The translations under genes were made by a program, and so were the position numbers. From positions 1-32,631 of the IMG/VR virus record IMGVR_UViG_3300038301_000293: DNA of 32,631 nucleotides; one strand, written 5' to 3'. This DNA comes from a virus. Under the pieces are notes generated by a model that was not told where the DNA came from, searched no databases, and saw only the letters and a list, made by a program, of their open reading frames with translations. Shown here in pieces: positions 24,633 to 32,631 of the stretch (position 1 is its first letter; the number at the start of each line of letters is the position of its first letter).

Positions 24633-25797
24633 TTTTTATAAGAATGGTTAGACCATTGTTATTAGTGTACCTCTTAAAGATAGACCACTCATTGTGATGA
24701 GATATAAATTCTTCAACAGCTATCCACAGACCCTTACTTTTCCCGTCCTCGCCAGTAAGTTCAAACGAAGTTGTATCATGCATTACTATGTACTTACTTA
24801 CTTTCGAATGATGCGTTTCTAATTCAGCTATCAATTGTTGGTATACATGCCATGTGTCAATAAATAAGAGCTCTGTCCTATCTATCTCTAACTTCAAAGT
24901 GTCTTCTTCATCGAATTTAAAGTCTATACCCTTTTCCTTGGCATATATTATCAATGAACTTGCATCATCATCCTTCTTATCTATGTCATAGGACCTTAAA
25001 ATACTTGGTTCACCCATTATCAACGCTATTGTTGATACTCCGTGCCGGACACCAAACTCTGTTACATGGTTAACTTCTGATGCAAGATTTTTAAGGGTCT
25101 GAAGGTGCTCATTTATGTCTGATTGGCTATTACATAAGTCATGGAATCTTTTATTAACTCCACCAAAAGGAGATGCATAAGTTTCTTCTCCCGGAGGTCC
25201 ACCCCATTTCTTATTGTAGTGTTCTCTTAGAGCATAAAAATCTCTATTCAATGATTGATCTTTTTGAATAGTCATGGACCCTCTGTATATACTAGGGTTA
25301 CACCCCTCATCAATCACGGGAAAAGCTCCACTTAGTTTAAGTCTATAGATGTAATCGTTATCCTCAAAATAAGCCGGATAAAAAGTAGTGTCAAAGTAAC
25401 CTACTGCATCAATAGCTTTTTGAGAGATAAAAAAAGAGCACCAACCCAACTTACTATAGATTACGCTATAATTTTTATGTGTCTCTACGATCTTTTTTAA
25501 ATCAGACGATGTTTTAGTTAAAACAATGTCATCATTTAATATAAGAAGATGGTCCCCATTACTATTAAAAAATTTGTCAATTAAAAAGTTCCAGCTGCCT
25601 GCGACACCCAAATTATGTTTTGGACGTATTATTGTTGTAATGTCTTTTAAACTATTAGGTACTGATATATCTTGTCCCCCGTTATCAATTATACATAGTT
25701 GGTAAAGATCGGGTAAATTCGTAGCTAGATCATCTAAGCTCTCGTGCAAAAGATCTGCTCGATTTATTGTTGGTATCCCTACGAATAATTTAATCAT
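24622..25797 (-). CDS. Glycosyltransferase family 2 fused to a class I methyltransferase
   Basis: 391 residues. Residues 1-215 are a GT-A glycosyltransferase: KLFVGIPTINRADLL, CIIDNGG, LLILNDDIVL (N88-D89-D90) and YFEDNDYIYRL (acceptor-site ED). Residues about 240-390 resemble CmcI-type SAM methyltransferases: VTEFGVRHGVSTIALI (SAM loop), LLFIDTWHVYQQLI and YIVMHDTTSF. The fusion probably adds and methylates a sugar. It lies among DNA-metabolism genes rather than tail genes, so base glycosylation or surface modification are both possible. The ribosome site AAGGAG precedes the ATG, and a terminator lies upstream, so it begins its own unit. Confidence 0.85.
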   Translation of the reverse strand: MIKLFVGIPTINRADLLHESLDDLATNLPDLYQLCIIDNGGQDISVPNSLKDITTIIRPKHNLGVAGSWNFLIDKFFNSNGDHLLILNDDIVLTKTSSDLKKIVETHKNYSVIYSKLGWCSFFISQKAIDAVGYFDTTFYPAYFEDNDYIYRLKLSGAFPVIDEGCNPSIYRGSMTIQKDQSLNRDFYALREHYNKKWGGPPGEETYASPFGGVNKRFHDLCNSQSDINEHLQTLKNLASEVNHVTEFGVRHGVSTIALIMGEPSILRSYDIDKKDDDASSLIIYAKEKGIDFKFDEEDTLKLEIDRTELLFIDTWHVYQQLIAELETHHSKVSKYIVMHDTTSFELTGEDGKSKGLWIAVEEFISHHNEWSIFKRYTNNNGLTILIKNES

Positions 25798-25831
25798 GCT
25801 GCATCTCCTTAAGTTAAACTATAAAATTTAA

Positions 25832-25860
25832 AAAGGCGGGCATAAATTATACCCGCCTTT
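25832..25860 (-). terminator. Intrinsic terminator after the DUF669 gene
   Basis: A GC-rich stem (AAAGGCGGG, 25832-25840, with 25852-25860) and an 11-base loop are followed on the - strand by TTTTTAAATTTT. It ends the exonuclease/Sak4/DUF669 transcript upstream of the glycosyltransferase gene. Confidence 0.92.
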
Positions 25861-25881
25861 ACACAAACTTATTACAAGCTA

Positions 25882-26313
25882 TTACTCAAATAAACTTGCA
25901 CCAGTAAGTTCCTCACCTTCAATTATACCTTTATATTTTGATAAAGGGTTAGTAGGATTACCGTTCGGAGTTTTACCCGGTTCTGTGTATGCCGAGACTT
26001 TCAATCCAACAAGACCATCGGCGATCTCATTTGGCTCAACATCTTCCTTGGTTACTAAGTCGCTACCTGCTGCTCGTAGAAATCCAAATAAAAATCCATA
26101 AGCTTTAGGAGTCAAAACAAAGTTACTCCACAGTTTTCTGTTTATAAAGATACCATCCGTTACATGAAACGTAGTTTTTATCATTTCATTCCCTGTAGAC
26201 GCAGTTGTCAGTTCGGCATTCTCCACTACTAAGTTGTAACGTCCTTCTGGCAATGGCTCAAACCCATCTCCACTCCTTTGAGTTTCCCCTACTTCTTTAA
26301 AGTTAATACCCAT
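25882..26313 (-). CDS. DUF669 family protein, putative single-stranded DNA-binding
   Basis: 143 residues with the DUF669 pattern: FEPLPEGRYNLVVENAELTT, NEMIKTTFHVTDG, and NRKLWSNFVLTPKAYGFLFG, then KVSAYTEPG. Members sit beside Sak4-like ATPases in phages and are thought to bind single-stranded DNA during recombination. The C-terminus EELTGASLFE is acidic and ends in SLFE, as does the protein at 20014-20409. TAATG overlap with the Sak4-like gene indicates coupled synthesis. Confidence 0.88.
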   Translation of the reverse strand: MGINFKEVGETQRSGDGFEPLPEGRYNLVVENAELTTASTGNEMIKTTFHVTDGIFINRKLWSNFVLTPKAYGFLFGFLRAAGSDLVTKEDVEPNEIADGLVGLKVSAYTEPGKTPNGNPTNPLSKYKGIIEGEELTGASLFE

Positions 26314-27251
26314 TATTTATTATTGGTTTTTGTTGTTAAATCTGATAATAATAACTCAGCTTCGTCTTGTTTTAGATCCAGCACACTTGTTACCATGTAG
26401 TCAGCTTTTAGTTTCTTTTTTAAGTCTTTTTGGTCCAGGCCGCTAGCAGCATCTTCTATTTTTTCTAGGGTATCAGCCTTTACTCCCGCTGTTTTTAATT
26501 CTTTACCTTTGTATTCTATATCAACACTTCTTCCCATACTTTCATTTTGTTCTAGGTTTTGTTGTTGATTAAATACTACAGCCTCTCTTTCTAACCCTTC
26601 TATTCCTATAAACTGAGTAAAAGATTTATAGTTAAACTCAAATTCATGAGGTAACTTATTTGTTCTATCTTTCACCATTTTGGCCATGTGGTTACCTTCT
26701 TCGTCTGTGTACAGTTCGAGCACTATATCAAAGTGGTAGGGCAAATCTTTAGGGCCTTCAGGCGTAGTTCCTATCACCTGCATAAATTCATCCTTATCAG
26801 TACTATACAAGGGTTTTGATTTAGCTGTTACGATAATGTTCATATCCAACGATAACATTTTTGTAATTAAAATCTTAACGTCTGACTTAATGAATTTATA
26901 ATCTAGAGGCCTAATTTCATAATTAGGGTTCCCAGACTTTATTCTCATTTTTGCTACTTGCTTTTCTATGATTGAGTCATATAAGTTACTGAAAGAATCA
27001 ATTACAAAAGTTTTAAACCCCGCAGGATCCTTTAGTAGCTCGTCTACTGCTTTATTAACTTTCTTAGGGCTAACTGTTTGAATACGATGAAAGTCAAAGT
27101 ATTCTCCATAGTGCTCAGTTCCCCTCTCTGTGTCGATTACAGCAGGCTTAGGAAAGTGTAGACTTACTACCGATTTTCCAGTCCCTGATGCACCGTATAT
27201 AAGCATTTTTAGTCTTTCTGCTCTTGGCTTTGCTTTTTCAAATAAGCTCAT
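26313..27251 (-). CDS. Sak4-like RecA-fold ATPase (AAA_24)
   Basis: 312 residues. Walker A is GASGTGKS (20-27); Walker B is TFVIDSFSNL (D85); DTERG near 40-44 and VTAKSKPLY are typical of the AAA_24/Sak4 group. These proteins anneal or exchange single DNA strands in phage recombination with a DUF669-type partner, which is the next gene. The C-terminal ~80 residues are charged and Lys-rich and probably regulate or bind DNA. The N-terminus MSLFEKAKPRAERLK is typical of the family. The leader is A-rich without a Shine-Dalgarno site. Confidence 0.88.
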   Translation of the reverse strand: MSLFEKAKPRAERLKMLIYGASGTGKSVVSLHFPKPAVIDTERGTEHYGEYFDFHRIQTVSPKKVNKAVDELLKDPAGFKTFVIDSFSNLYDSIIEKQVAKMRIKSGNPNYEIRPLDYKFIKSDVKILITKMLSLDMNIIVTAKSKPLYSTDKDEFMQVIGTTPEGPKDLPYHFDIVLELYTDEEGNHMAKMVKDRTNKLPHEFEFNYKSFTQFIGIEGLEREAVVFNQQQNLEQNESMGRSVDIEYKGKELKTAGVKADTLEKIEDAASGLDQKDLKKKLKADYMVTSVLDLKQDEAELLLSDLTTKTNNK

Positions 27252-27274
27252 CTAGTTTTCTTGGTTATATTATT

Positions 27275-27931
27275 TTATTTTATAAAAGTGTAATTTTTTG
27301 ATATTAAGTATGCGTTGTATGTTGCTTGAACATCTCTTAAACAATACTCCTTTATTTCTTTGATCCTCCCATCTTTAAACGCTACAGATACGTTCTCTGC
27401 AGTTATTTCTTCTTCTTTGGGAGAGGGTATTCCGAGGTGATCACATGTCAATCTAAGGCTGGCCCCTTTAAACCTATCATAGTCTGCCATAATAACATGA
27501 ACATCCCAATGAGGGTACTTAAAGAATTTCTTAGTGTTTAAAAAACTTTGGTTAGTAGCTTTCAATCCATGTTTCATCGACCTTTTTATAATCCAAGGAA
27601 CGTCAAAAGACAACCCATTGAATGATATAAATAGACCCCTAAAACCTGACACTATCTTCCAGAACCTAGATAAAATATCTTTTTCATCTCCTGTTAACCC
27701 AATAGTATCATACTTACCATCTGTTGTAGTTTTCATTAATCCTATACATACTATTTCCCCAAAGTATGGGTTGGTTCCCATTATCAAAGACTTTGCAGAT
27801 TCGTATTCTTCTGTGGTTGGTTCACTAGACCCCGAGAACCTTCTTTCTAACTTTTTATCCAGCTCATGCTGTTGGATATTACTTAGCTCTGTCTGAGGTA
27901 CAGTTTCTATATCGAAAGTAATAGTTTCCAT
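27275..27931 (-). CDS. PolB-like 3'-5' exonuclease (DEDD, RNase H fold)
   Basis: 218 residues. Exo I is TFDIET (D7, E9), Exo II is FNGLSFDVPWI (D110) and Exo III is YCLRDVQATY (Y196, D200), a DEDDy set. The spacing and the FNGLSFD form match the predicted PolB-related exonuclease family found as a stand-alone enzyme in phages. It would trim DNA ends during recombination or repair; the phage polymerase already has its own exonuclease, so replication proofreading is less likely. It is 23 bases before the Sak4-like gene. Confidence 0.85.
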   Translation of the reverse strand: METITFDIETVPQTELSNIQQHELDKKLERRFSGSSEPTTEEYESAKSLIMGTNPYFGEIVCIGLMKTTTDGKYDTIGLTGDEKDILSRFWKIVSGFRGLFISFNGLSFDVPWIIKRSMKHGLKATNQSFLNTKKFFKYPHWDVHVIMADYDRFKGASLRLTCDHLGIPSPKEEEITAENVSVAFKDGRIKEIKEYCLRDVQATYNAYLISKNYTFIK

Positions 27932-27945
27932 TTAATTTTGTGATT

Positions 27946-27991
27946 ATTAGTTATATTAATTTATTTTACTTCTCTCTTTAATATAACTAAT
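27946..27991. repeat. Perfect 13-bp inverted repeat in an intergenic gap
   Basis: ATTAGTTATATTA (27946-27958) is exactly complementary to 27979-27991, separated by 20 bases, upstream of the exonuclease start (27931). The right arm, extended to CTTTAATATAACTAAT (27976-27991), recurs at 16608-16623 just before another - strand gene. It may be an operator, a promoter element or a terminator of the MBL gene (stop 28000); no U-tract is obvious. Confidence 0.6.
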
Positions 27992-27999
27992 TCACCTAA

Positions 28000-28755
28000 T
28001 TAAAGCAACAATGGTTCTGATATTGGCGCTATTAAAAACAAACTTTCAAACTCAGGGAAGGTATCTTTCATTAATTTTAACACGGTATCTGGCGTATTTG
28101 TTCTGGAACTTAGATGCCCGAAAGCAATCCACTCTACGCTACCCAAATCAACATCATTCTCTATATACTCCGATATTTGATGGTTACCTAAGTGACCAAA
28201 AGGTCCCGATATCCTCATCTTTAATAACTCATCATACTTTTCATAGTCATCTAACATTTGTTGATCGTAATCAGCCTCTAGAAAGTATGCGTCACAAGAC
28301 TCTAAAGCTACCCTCATTACTTTTGATATGCTTCCGGAGTCAGTTAAGTAGCCAAACTTTTTATCTGTACCGGTATCTGTGATTGTGTAGCCTAAACTTG
28401 CTTTACTGTCATGCTTAGTAGTGTATGCTTTTACTAACATATCTCCTACTTTGATTTCATCCCCACCTTTTATGAACTGTACATCACAATTTTTAAATAT
28501 TTTTTCTTTTGCAATGAATGATTCTTCTGGTATATAAATAGGACATCCCTGTTTCCTACCTACAACACCTGCCCCAGCAACATGGTCATGATGCTCATGT
28601 GTTATAAACAGGGCGGATATTTCTAAGTCATCTTCTTCAGATGCTTCAAGTATTTTTTTGTAGCTCACTCCAGCGTCTATAAGCAAAGTAGCCTCCGAAG
28701 AGGCCACTTTACAACAATTACCTGAGCTGCTACTGTACAACGGGTGTATTTCCAT
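28000..28755 (-). CDS. MBL-fold metallohydrolase, YycJ/WalJ-like
   Basis: 251 residues. The metal site THEHHDH (H53, H55, D57, H58) is intact, preceded by YSSSSGNCCKVASSEATLLI and DAGV, the usual opening of the YycJ group. Further ligands are likely at TTKHDSKASLGYTI, LTDSGS and FGHLSS. Related proteins are nucleases or hydrolases; phage copies occur in replication clusters. TAATG overlap with the primase-ATPase gene shows coupled synthesis and suggests a DNA-processing role (inference). Confidence 0.88.
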   Translation of the reverse strand: MEIHPLYSSSSGNCCKVASSEATLLIDAGVSYKKILEASEEDDLEISALFITHEHHDHVAGAGVVGRKQGCPIYIPEESFIAKEKIFKNCDVQFIKGGDEIKVGDMLVKAYTTKHDSKASLGYTITDTGTDKKFGYLTDSGSISKVMRVALESCDAYFLEADYDQQMLDDYEKYDELLKMRISGPFGHLGNHQISEYIENDVDLGSVEWIAFGHLSSRTNTPDTVLKLMKDTFPEFESLFLIAPISEPLLL

Positions 28756-31493
28756 TATAAATAATCTGGTTTAACTGTAATTACTCGCACAGATCTTCCC
28801 TGCATTTTTCTTGACTGTACTGTTTTATCATAAATCATTCCGTTTTCGTAAAGCTCGTGTATTATAGCTTTCTTTGTGTGCGTCAAACTCTCGTTAGATG
28901 CTCTTAGAAATGATTGAATTTCTTTAAAAGCTAGGCTAACGACTAAGTAACCAACGGGCTGCTCTACTTCTTTGCGTGTTCCCCAATATCCTATTATTGG
29001 CGTGTGATTGTTCTCTTCCACATCTTCCATATAATTTGGTAACATTCTTACTTTCCCGCTGGATAAAAGCTCTTGAAGTACTTTTAAGAACCTATCCGAT
29101 GCTAATTCCTCAGCAGCTTCTAGTGCAACATCAATTATCTGAGTGTCTAGTAAGGATAAAAACTCTTCTTGTGCTTCCTTTGCTCTCTTCTTACTCCATA
29201 CAAATTCTGATACAAATTTAAAACTTGTCGCTAAGAGAGATACATTTCTGGCTATCCGTATATCATTAGATTGCCCAGCTATTTTGGAGTAAAAATGGTC
29301 CATATTATCTTGCATAGATTTGTTTATTAGTACTGGAGCAATATTAAATACATGGTGTAGGTATCTAGCAGTGAATCCTGGGTAGAACTGCTTCATTTCT
29401 TGAATCCTACGTCCTTTTACCATGTCTTTAAACTTAGTATTGCACGTAGTTGGGACCATTCTTGCTAAATTAGATGCTTCACCGGATGGCGTATCTTCGC
29501 CTGTGGAAGCAAGCCACCCTCTAACAATAAATGTCTTTGCTAATTCCATGTTAGCAGTCATCCTTGATCTGGCTGTGTTATCTGCATAGTTTTGCATTAG
29601 GGTCATAGCACCGTCAAAAGCTCCTGGTTTGAAGAACATTCTCTTTTTGAAGTCATCTATCATAAATAAAGTATCTTTCATAAAGTATCCTATTCGTCCT
29701 AGTGAGTTTGATGTAGAACTCCATGTAGGAAATGACTCAAACTTACCATAGAAATGTTGAAATGCTTCCATTGTGTAAGACTTACCTGTACCTGACTCTC
29801 CTCTAACAAAGTATGTAAACTTTGTTCTATCACCCTCTAAAAAAGGAAATAAAATGGGTAAGAAAGTAAATGATAGGGCACCGTATGTAACTTCTTTGTT
29901 TACAATTTTCATCAAATCTTCTTGAATATGCTTCTTTAAAGATATAAAAGTTTCATCGTCTATTATTTGTAAGTCAAGGTACTCTGCGAATTCTTCCCCC
30001 TCTAAACTAACCAGGGTATCATCATTATTTCTTATACCATTTTTGTCTATAATAACGGACGGACTCATATATTTGTGAGGATACTTATCGTCCCCCTTTA
30101 GATCATTAAACCCAAACTGTTTTAGTATAAAGACTGCCTTAGACTTAGCATACTTTTGGATAGCTGTTTTTATAGAAGGTATGTTTTCTATAAGTAGTTG
30201 GTTAGGCCCTAGAGTTTTATAAACAAAACCTTTTAATTTTTCATCGTTAGAAAAATCATCTGAAGAAATTTCGAACTCTATCTCATCTTTTTCTTTTCGT
30301 ATGTTACCTTCAAATATTCTTTTATCAAATTCAGCCATGCCTGTGCTGATTGTAGTATCCTTTGTTATTTCCATTGTAAAGCTAGAAAGTTTTTTTATCT
30401 TCGTGTCTTCCTTTCCAGGTAACCTCTCATAGTAAGAATTTCCTTTGCGGAAAAGAAAGTCTGATTTGTCTAAAGCATTAATATCCACTTCCTTCTCTTG
30501 AGTAGACCAGTGGTAAAAAGCTATCGGACTTTTTGCCCTACCAATAGCGGTACACCTTTGTGAACAAATGCTCCCATATTTACCATCCTGTAACTTTTCA
30601 CAAGTAATGGGAAGGTATCCTTCCCCCTCCTCCTCCCTCATCTTTGTTTTCATCACTGCTATGTTTTTTTTAGTGACCTCTGGGTCATAGTTTTTCATTT
30701 TACTAAAAAAGTTTTGAGTAGCATACTTTTCAGCCTCTTCACCCATGTTTGTAAACATATACCCAACTATTTCATTGAAAAAATTAGGTGACTCTTCCTG
30801 GTCTACGCAGGTATTCCACATGTTTCGTAAAGCTTCGCATTTTTTTAGAGGCTCTGTGTATGGTGCAGATTCATTAGAAAACGACATTGTATCAGCGTAG
30901 TTAACTGTACTCACTGACAAGTTATCTATAAACTCACTAAATACTCTAGATTTATGGTGGTACCCATTAGGCCCTTTTACAAGATTTCCAAAAGATCCTT
31001 TATTTACCTGGGTTTGCTTGGGGAATATTTCCCACTCAATTCCGTTCGTAGTGGGGCGCATACTTGAGAATATACCCTCAAAACCACTTTTTATAATACT
31101 TGACGGTACGGGATTTTCAAAGAAAACCCACACATGGTACCCCTTATTTCCTGAAAATTCTATGTAAGAAGGTATACCCTTATTACTAAGAAGTTTCTTT
31201 GAAATTTCTGCTTGTTCTAATAACTTATCTTTCCAGTCATCTAGATTAAAATTTTCATTGCTCCACACTGACTTAGTAAGATCAATGTCTAGACAAGCCC
31301 ACTTAACTGTATTTTCCTCAGGCTTTACTTGGTAAAGTCCAATTGTTTGACGACCAGCCAAGTGTGCATTCATAATATCATCGTCAACAGGTTCTTTTAC
31401 TGGAATATAAGAACCTTTTGTTTGTTGTATAGCGTAGACATCGTCCCTGTGGACGAAAAGCTTTTTAAATGTATCTGTACTAATTTTTCCCAT
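28755..31493 (-). CDS. TOTE-type AEP primase fused to an ATPase/helicase
   Basis: 912 residues. Residues about 40-320 are an archaeo-eukaryotic primase of the TOTE-conflict type: LAGRQTIGLYQV, metal-binding CLDIDL (D69, D71), IEFSGNKGYHVWVFFENPVP (nucleotide-binding S114/H120), EIFPKQTQ and FGNLVKGPNGYHHKSR, then a Cys cluster (C298, C310, C314). Residues about 540-720 hold a P-loop ATPase: GESGTGKS (565-572), DTLFMIDDF (D613, D614) and a GWLASTGED sensor region. It is likely the replicative primase-helicase partner of the family A polymerase. TAATG overlap with the MBL gene. Confidence 0.88.
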   Translation of the reverse strand: MGKISTDTFKKLFVHRDDVYAIQQTKGSYIPVKEPVDDDIMNAHLAGRQTIGLYQVKPEENTVKWACLDIDLTKSVWSNENFNLDDWKDKLLEQAEISKKLLSNKGIPSYIEFSGNKGYHVWVFFENPVPSSIIKSGFEGIFSSMRPTTNGIEWEIFPKQTQVNKGSFGNLVKGPNGYHHKSRVFSEFIDNLSVSTVNYADTMSFSNESAPYTEPLKKCEALRNMWNTCVDQEESPNFFNEIVGYMFTNMGEEAEKYATQNFFSKMKNYDPEVTKKNIAVMKTKMREEEGEGYLPITCEKLQDGKYGSICSQRCTAIGRAKSPIAFYHWSTQEKEVDINALDKSDFLFRKGNSYYERLPGKEDTKIKKLSSFTMEITKDTTISTGMAEFDKRIFEGNIRKEKDEIEFEISSDDFSNDEKLKGFVYKTLGPNQLLIENIPSIKTAIQKYAKSKAVFILKQFGFNDLKGDDKYPHKYMSPSVIIDKNGIRNNDDTLVSLEGEEFAEYLDLQIIDDETFISLKKHIQEDLMKIVNKEVTYGALSFTFLPILFPFLEGDRTKFTYFVRGESGTGKSYTMEAFQHFYGKFESFPTWSSTSNSLGRIGYFMKDTLFMIDDFKKRMFFKPGAFDGAMTLMQNYADNTARSRMTANMELAKTFIVRGWLASTGEDTPSGEASNLARMVPTTCNTKFKDMVKGRRIQEMKQFYPGFTARYLHHVFNIAPVLINKSMQDNMDHFYSKIAGQSNDIRIARNVSLLATSFKFVSEFVWSKKRAKEAQEEFLSLLDTQIIDVALEAAEELASDRFLKVLQELLSSGKVRMLPNYMEDVEENNHTPIIGYWGTRKEVEQPVGYLVVSLAFKEIQSFLRASNESLTHTKKAIIHELYENGMIYDKTVQSRKMQGRSVRVITVKPDYL

Positions 31494-31848
31494 GTATTCT
31501 CACTTCGTCCCAAAAGACTTGGTTATTTTCGATTAATTGTTTTATATGTTTTTGCTTTTTTGATAGCCTAGACTTACCAGATTTTACTTCAATAAAAGTA
31601 ATTTGGTCATCTCCGTAGTGGATATAATCTATTGGTTGGCCCAAGAATTTTACTTGCTTAGGGTCATAAGGAAAGTTATCTAAAAATGGAGCAAGTTGTT
31701 CTGCTATATGGCCCGTAACAACTTCACTACTTTTCTTTTGAGAAAGAACTTTAGAGTACTTAGACTTCAAACCTTTCACTGCTCTTAAAGTATAAAATAG
31801 ATTTAAGCTCAGAGCTGCTATTAAAATTATTAAAAAAGCAATTAACAT
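31480..31848 (-). CDS. Membrane-anchored Holliday-junction-resolvase-like endonuclease
   Basis: 122 residues. An N-terminal hydrophobic helix (MLIAFLIILIAALSLNLFY) is followed by a short helix and a nuclease-like domain: GHIAEQLAPFLDNFPYDPKQ, VKFLGQPIDYIHYG and ITFIEVKSGKSRLSKKQK. D-x(n)-E-V-K is the PD-(D/E)xK metal site. This matches the Endonuc_Holl (Holliday junction resolvase-related) family, in which a membrane segment is common. It overlaps the primase-ATPase gene by 14 bases. Substrate is uncertain, since a true RecU is also present. Stop is TAG. Confidence 0.83.
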   Translation of the reverse strand: MLIAFLIILIAALSLNLFYTLRAVKGLKSKYSKVLSQKKSSEVVTGHIAEQLAPFLDNFPYDPKQVKFLGQPIDYIHYGDDQITFIEVKSGKSRLSKKQKHIKQLIENNQVFWDEVRIHGKN

Positions 31849-31851
31849 TTT

Positions 31852-32631
31852 TTATTTTGATTTTTCTACGTTGTCACATAAAAAGTTACAGAAAACTCCG
31901 CACCTTAGCCTACCGTCAGGAAATATATCAGCATTTCCTTTTTGCTTTTCAGACCAGGTATGAAAAAGATGTGGCTTATCTAGTGGACATCTTATATGAT
32001 TTATTTTATAAACTGCGCGTCTTAAGTTCTGAGGCTTGTTTTGTAACTTACCTATAACAAGCTTTTGTTCAAGATATTCCCTAACCTTACCTACTGCTTC
32101 GTCGACATTATCAGTTGTCTTTTTTATTATAGACTCAATCTGTGAGTTAGATAATTTAATTTTTATTTTGTCTGGAGATGACTTAGCTAATAATTTATTA
32201 ACTTTTGACCTTAGTATATCTACAGGTTTCATTGATATATCAGGACGTCCACATCCCATTCTATCAGCCATACGTAGATCAAGTAAGTTATGTATATTAT
32301 TTTCCCCGACTTTTGCAACTAGTTTCTTTACTGATGCCTCCGATTTTCTAAAAGATGCATCAAATAAGTGATTTTTTATTAGAAGAACAACTGTCTCTAT
32401 AGTAGAACTTGGGTACCCCCACTGCATTAATATCTTCTCAGCTACAAATGCTCCAACATTTTCATGATTGTAGAAGTGCATTCCCGTATCAGTATACACC
32501 TCAGTAGCGGGTTTCCCGATGTCATGAAGAAGAGCAGAGGTTCTTAATAATAGCGTATTTGAATGATTTAGAGGGACAGAGTCTAATGCGTACATTATAT
32601 GCTGGTACAAATCTAAGTTTTTCCTTTTATT
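31852..32631 (-). CDS. HD-domain protein, CCA-enzyme-like, 5'-truncated by window edge
   Basis: The frame is open to the right edge; about 259 residues are visible. The codons before the TTG at 32608-32610 read NKRKNLD in frame and fit the family (LDLYQHIMYALD), so the TTG is internal. The HD metal site is LLHDIGKPATE, with MHFYNHENVGAFVAEKIL and IKNHLFD, the arrangement seen in tRNA nucleotidyltransferase/poly(A) polymerase HD regions. The C-terminus is Cys-rich (CPLDKP, RLRCGVFCNFLC) and may bind zinc. Whether a nucleotidyltransferase domain precedes it cannot be seen. The downstream endonuclease starts 3 bases after its stop. Confidence 0.75.
   Translation of the reverse strand, partial: NKRKNLDLYQHIMYALDSVPLNHSNTLLLRTSALLHDIGKPATEVYTDTGMHFYNHENVGAFVAEKILMQWGYPSSTIETVVLLIKNHLFDASFRKSEASVKKLVAKVGENNIHNLLDLRMADRMGCGRPDISMKPVDILRSKVNKLLAKSSPDKIKIKLSNSQIESIIKKTTDNVDEAVGKVREYLEQKLVIGKLQNKPQNLRRAVYKINHIRCPLDKPHLFHTWSEKQKGNADIFPDGRLRCGVFCNFLCDNVEKSK

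Noticed and set aside
1-32631. tRNA genes, including a suppressor tRNA-Trp(UCA), and integration functions
   Set aside because: No cloverleaf-like sequence, integrase, attachment site or repressor was recognised by eye in the short intergenic gaps. A tRNA scan of the whole genome is needed to exclude them elsewhere.

Overview
This window is part of the genome of a large, AT-rich, tailed double-stranded DNA phage. A contractile-tail sheath gene followed by a tail-tube gene makes it a myophage. The host is not identifiable from the sequence. No integrase, repressor, tRNA, insertion sequence or CRISPR array was seen, and coding density is very high.

Layout. Positions 1-13079, + strand, are the virion (late) block: a 5'-truncated tail fibre with a collagen-like start and a C1q-like tip; a second collagen-like protein; a beta-propeller/FkbM methyltransferase fusion; a TPR-like protein; two neck/connector-type virion genes; a small gene; a tail-terminator-like gene; sheath; tube. 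A bidirectional terminator at 13105-13133 separates this block from a convergent - strand block (13143-32631) of replication, nucleotide and regulatory genes. Read in transcription order from the right, these are an HD-domain protein (cut by the window edge), a Holliday-resolvase-like endonuclease, a TOTE-type primase-ATPase, an MBL-fold hydrolase, a PolB-like 3'-5' exonuclease, a Sak4-like ATPase, a DUF669 protein, a glycosyltransferase/methyltransferase fusion, RecU, a small unknown, a dUTPase-like protein, a class II ribonucleotide reductase with an intein, an OB-like small protein, a large unknown, a ubiquitin-like/JAB/E1-like trio, a small Cys protein, a holin-like protein, a sigma-70 factor, a family A DNA polymerase and an Nmad1-like protein.

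Main discovery. UGA appears to be read as tryptophan. Two adjacent virion genes (8227-8721 and 8723-9508) look broken under the standard code, but each becomes one continuous protein when four in-frame TGA codons are read through, and tryptophan fits at each. None of the 32 stop codons assigned here is TGA (25 TAA, 7 TAG). The - strand replication genes contain no in-frame TGA, so recoding is visible only in virion genes. This may reflect a recoded host or a phage late-expression switch.

Other notable systems: a compact ubiquitin-like cassette (a small protein ending in Gly-Gly, a JAMM protease with an intact metal motif, an E1-like adenylyltransferase) beside a 691-residue unknown; an intein inserted exactly at a redox-active cysteine of the ribonucleotide reductase; and a C-terminal module of about 37-39 residues shared by the collagen-like tail protein and the TPR-like protein.
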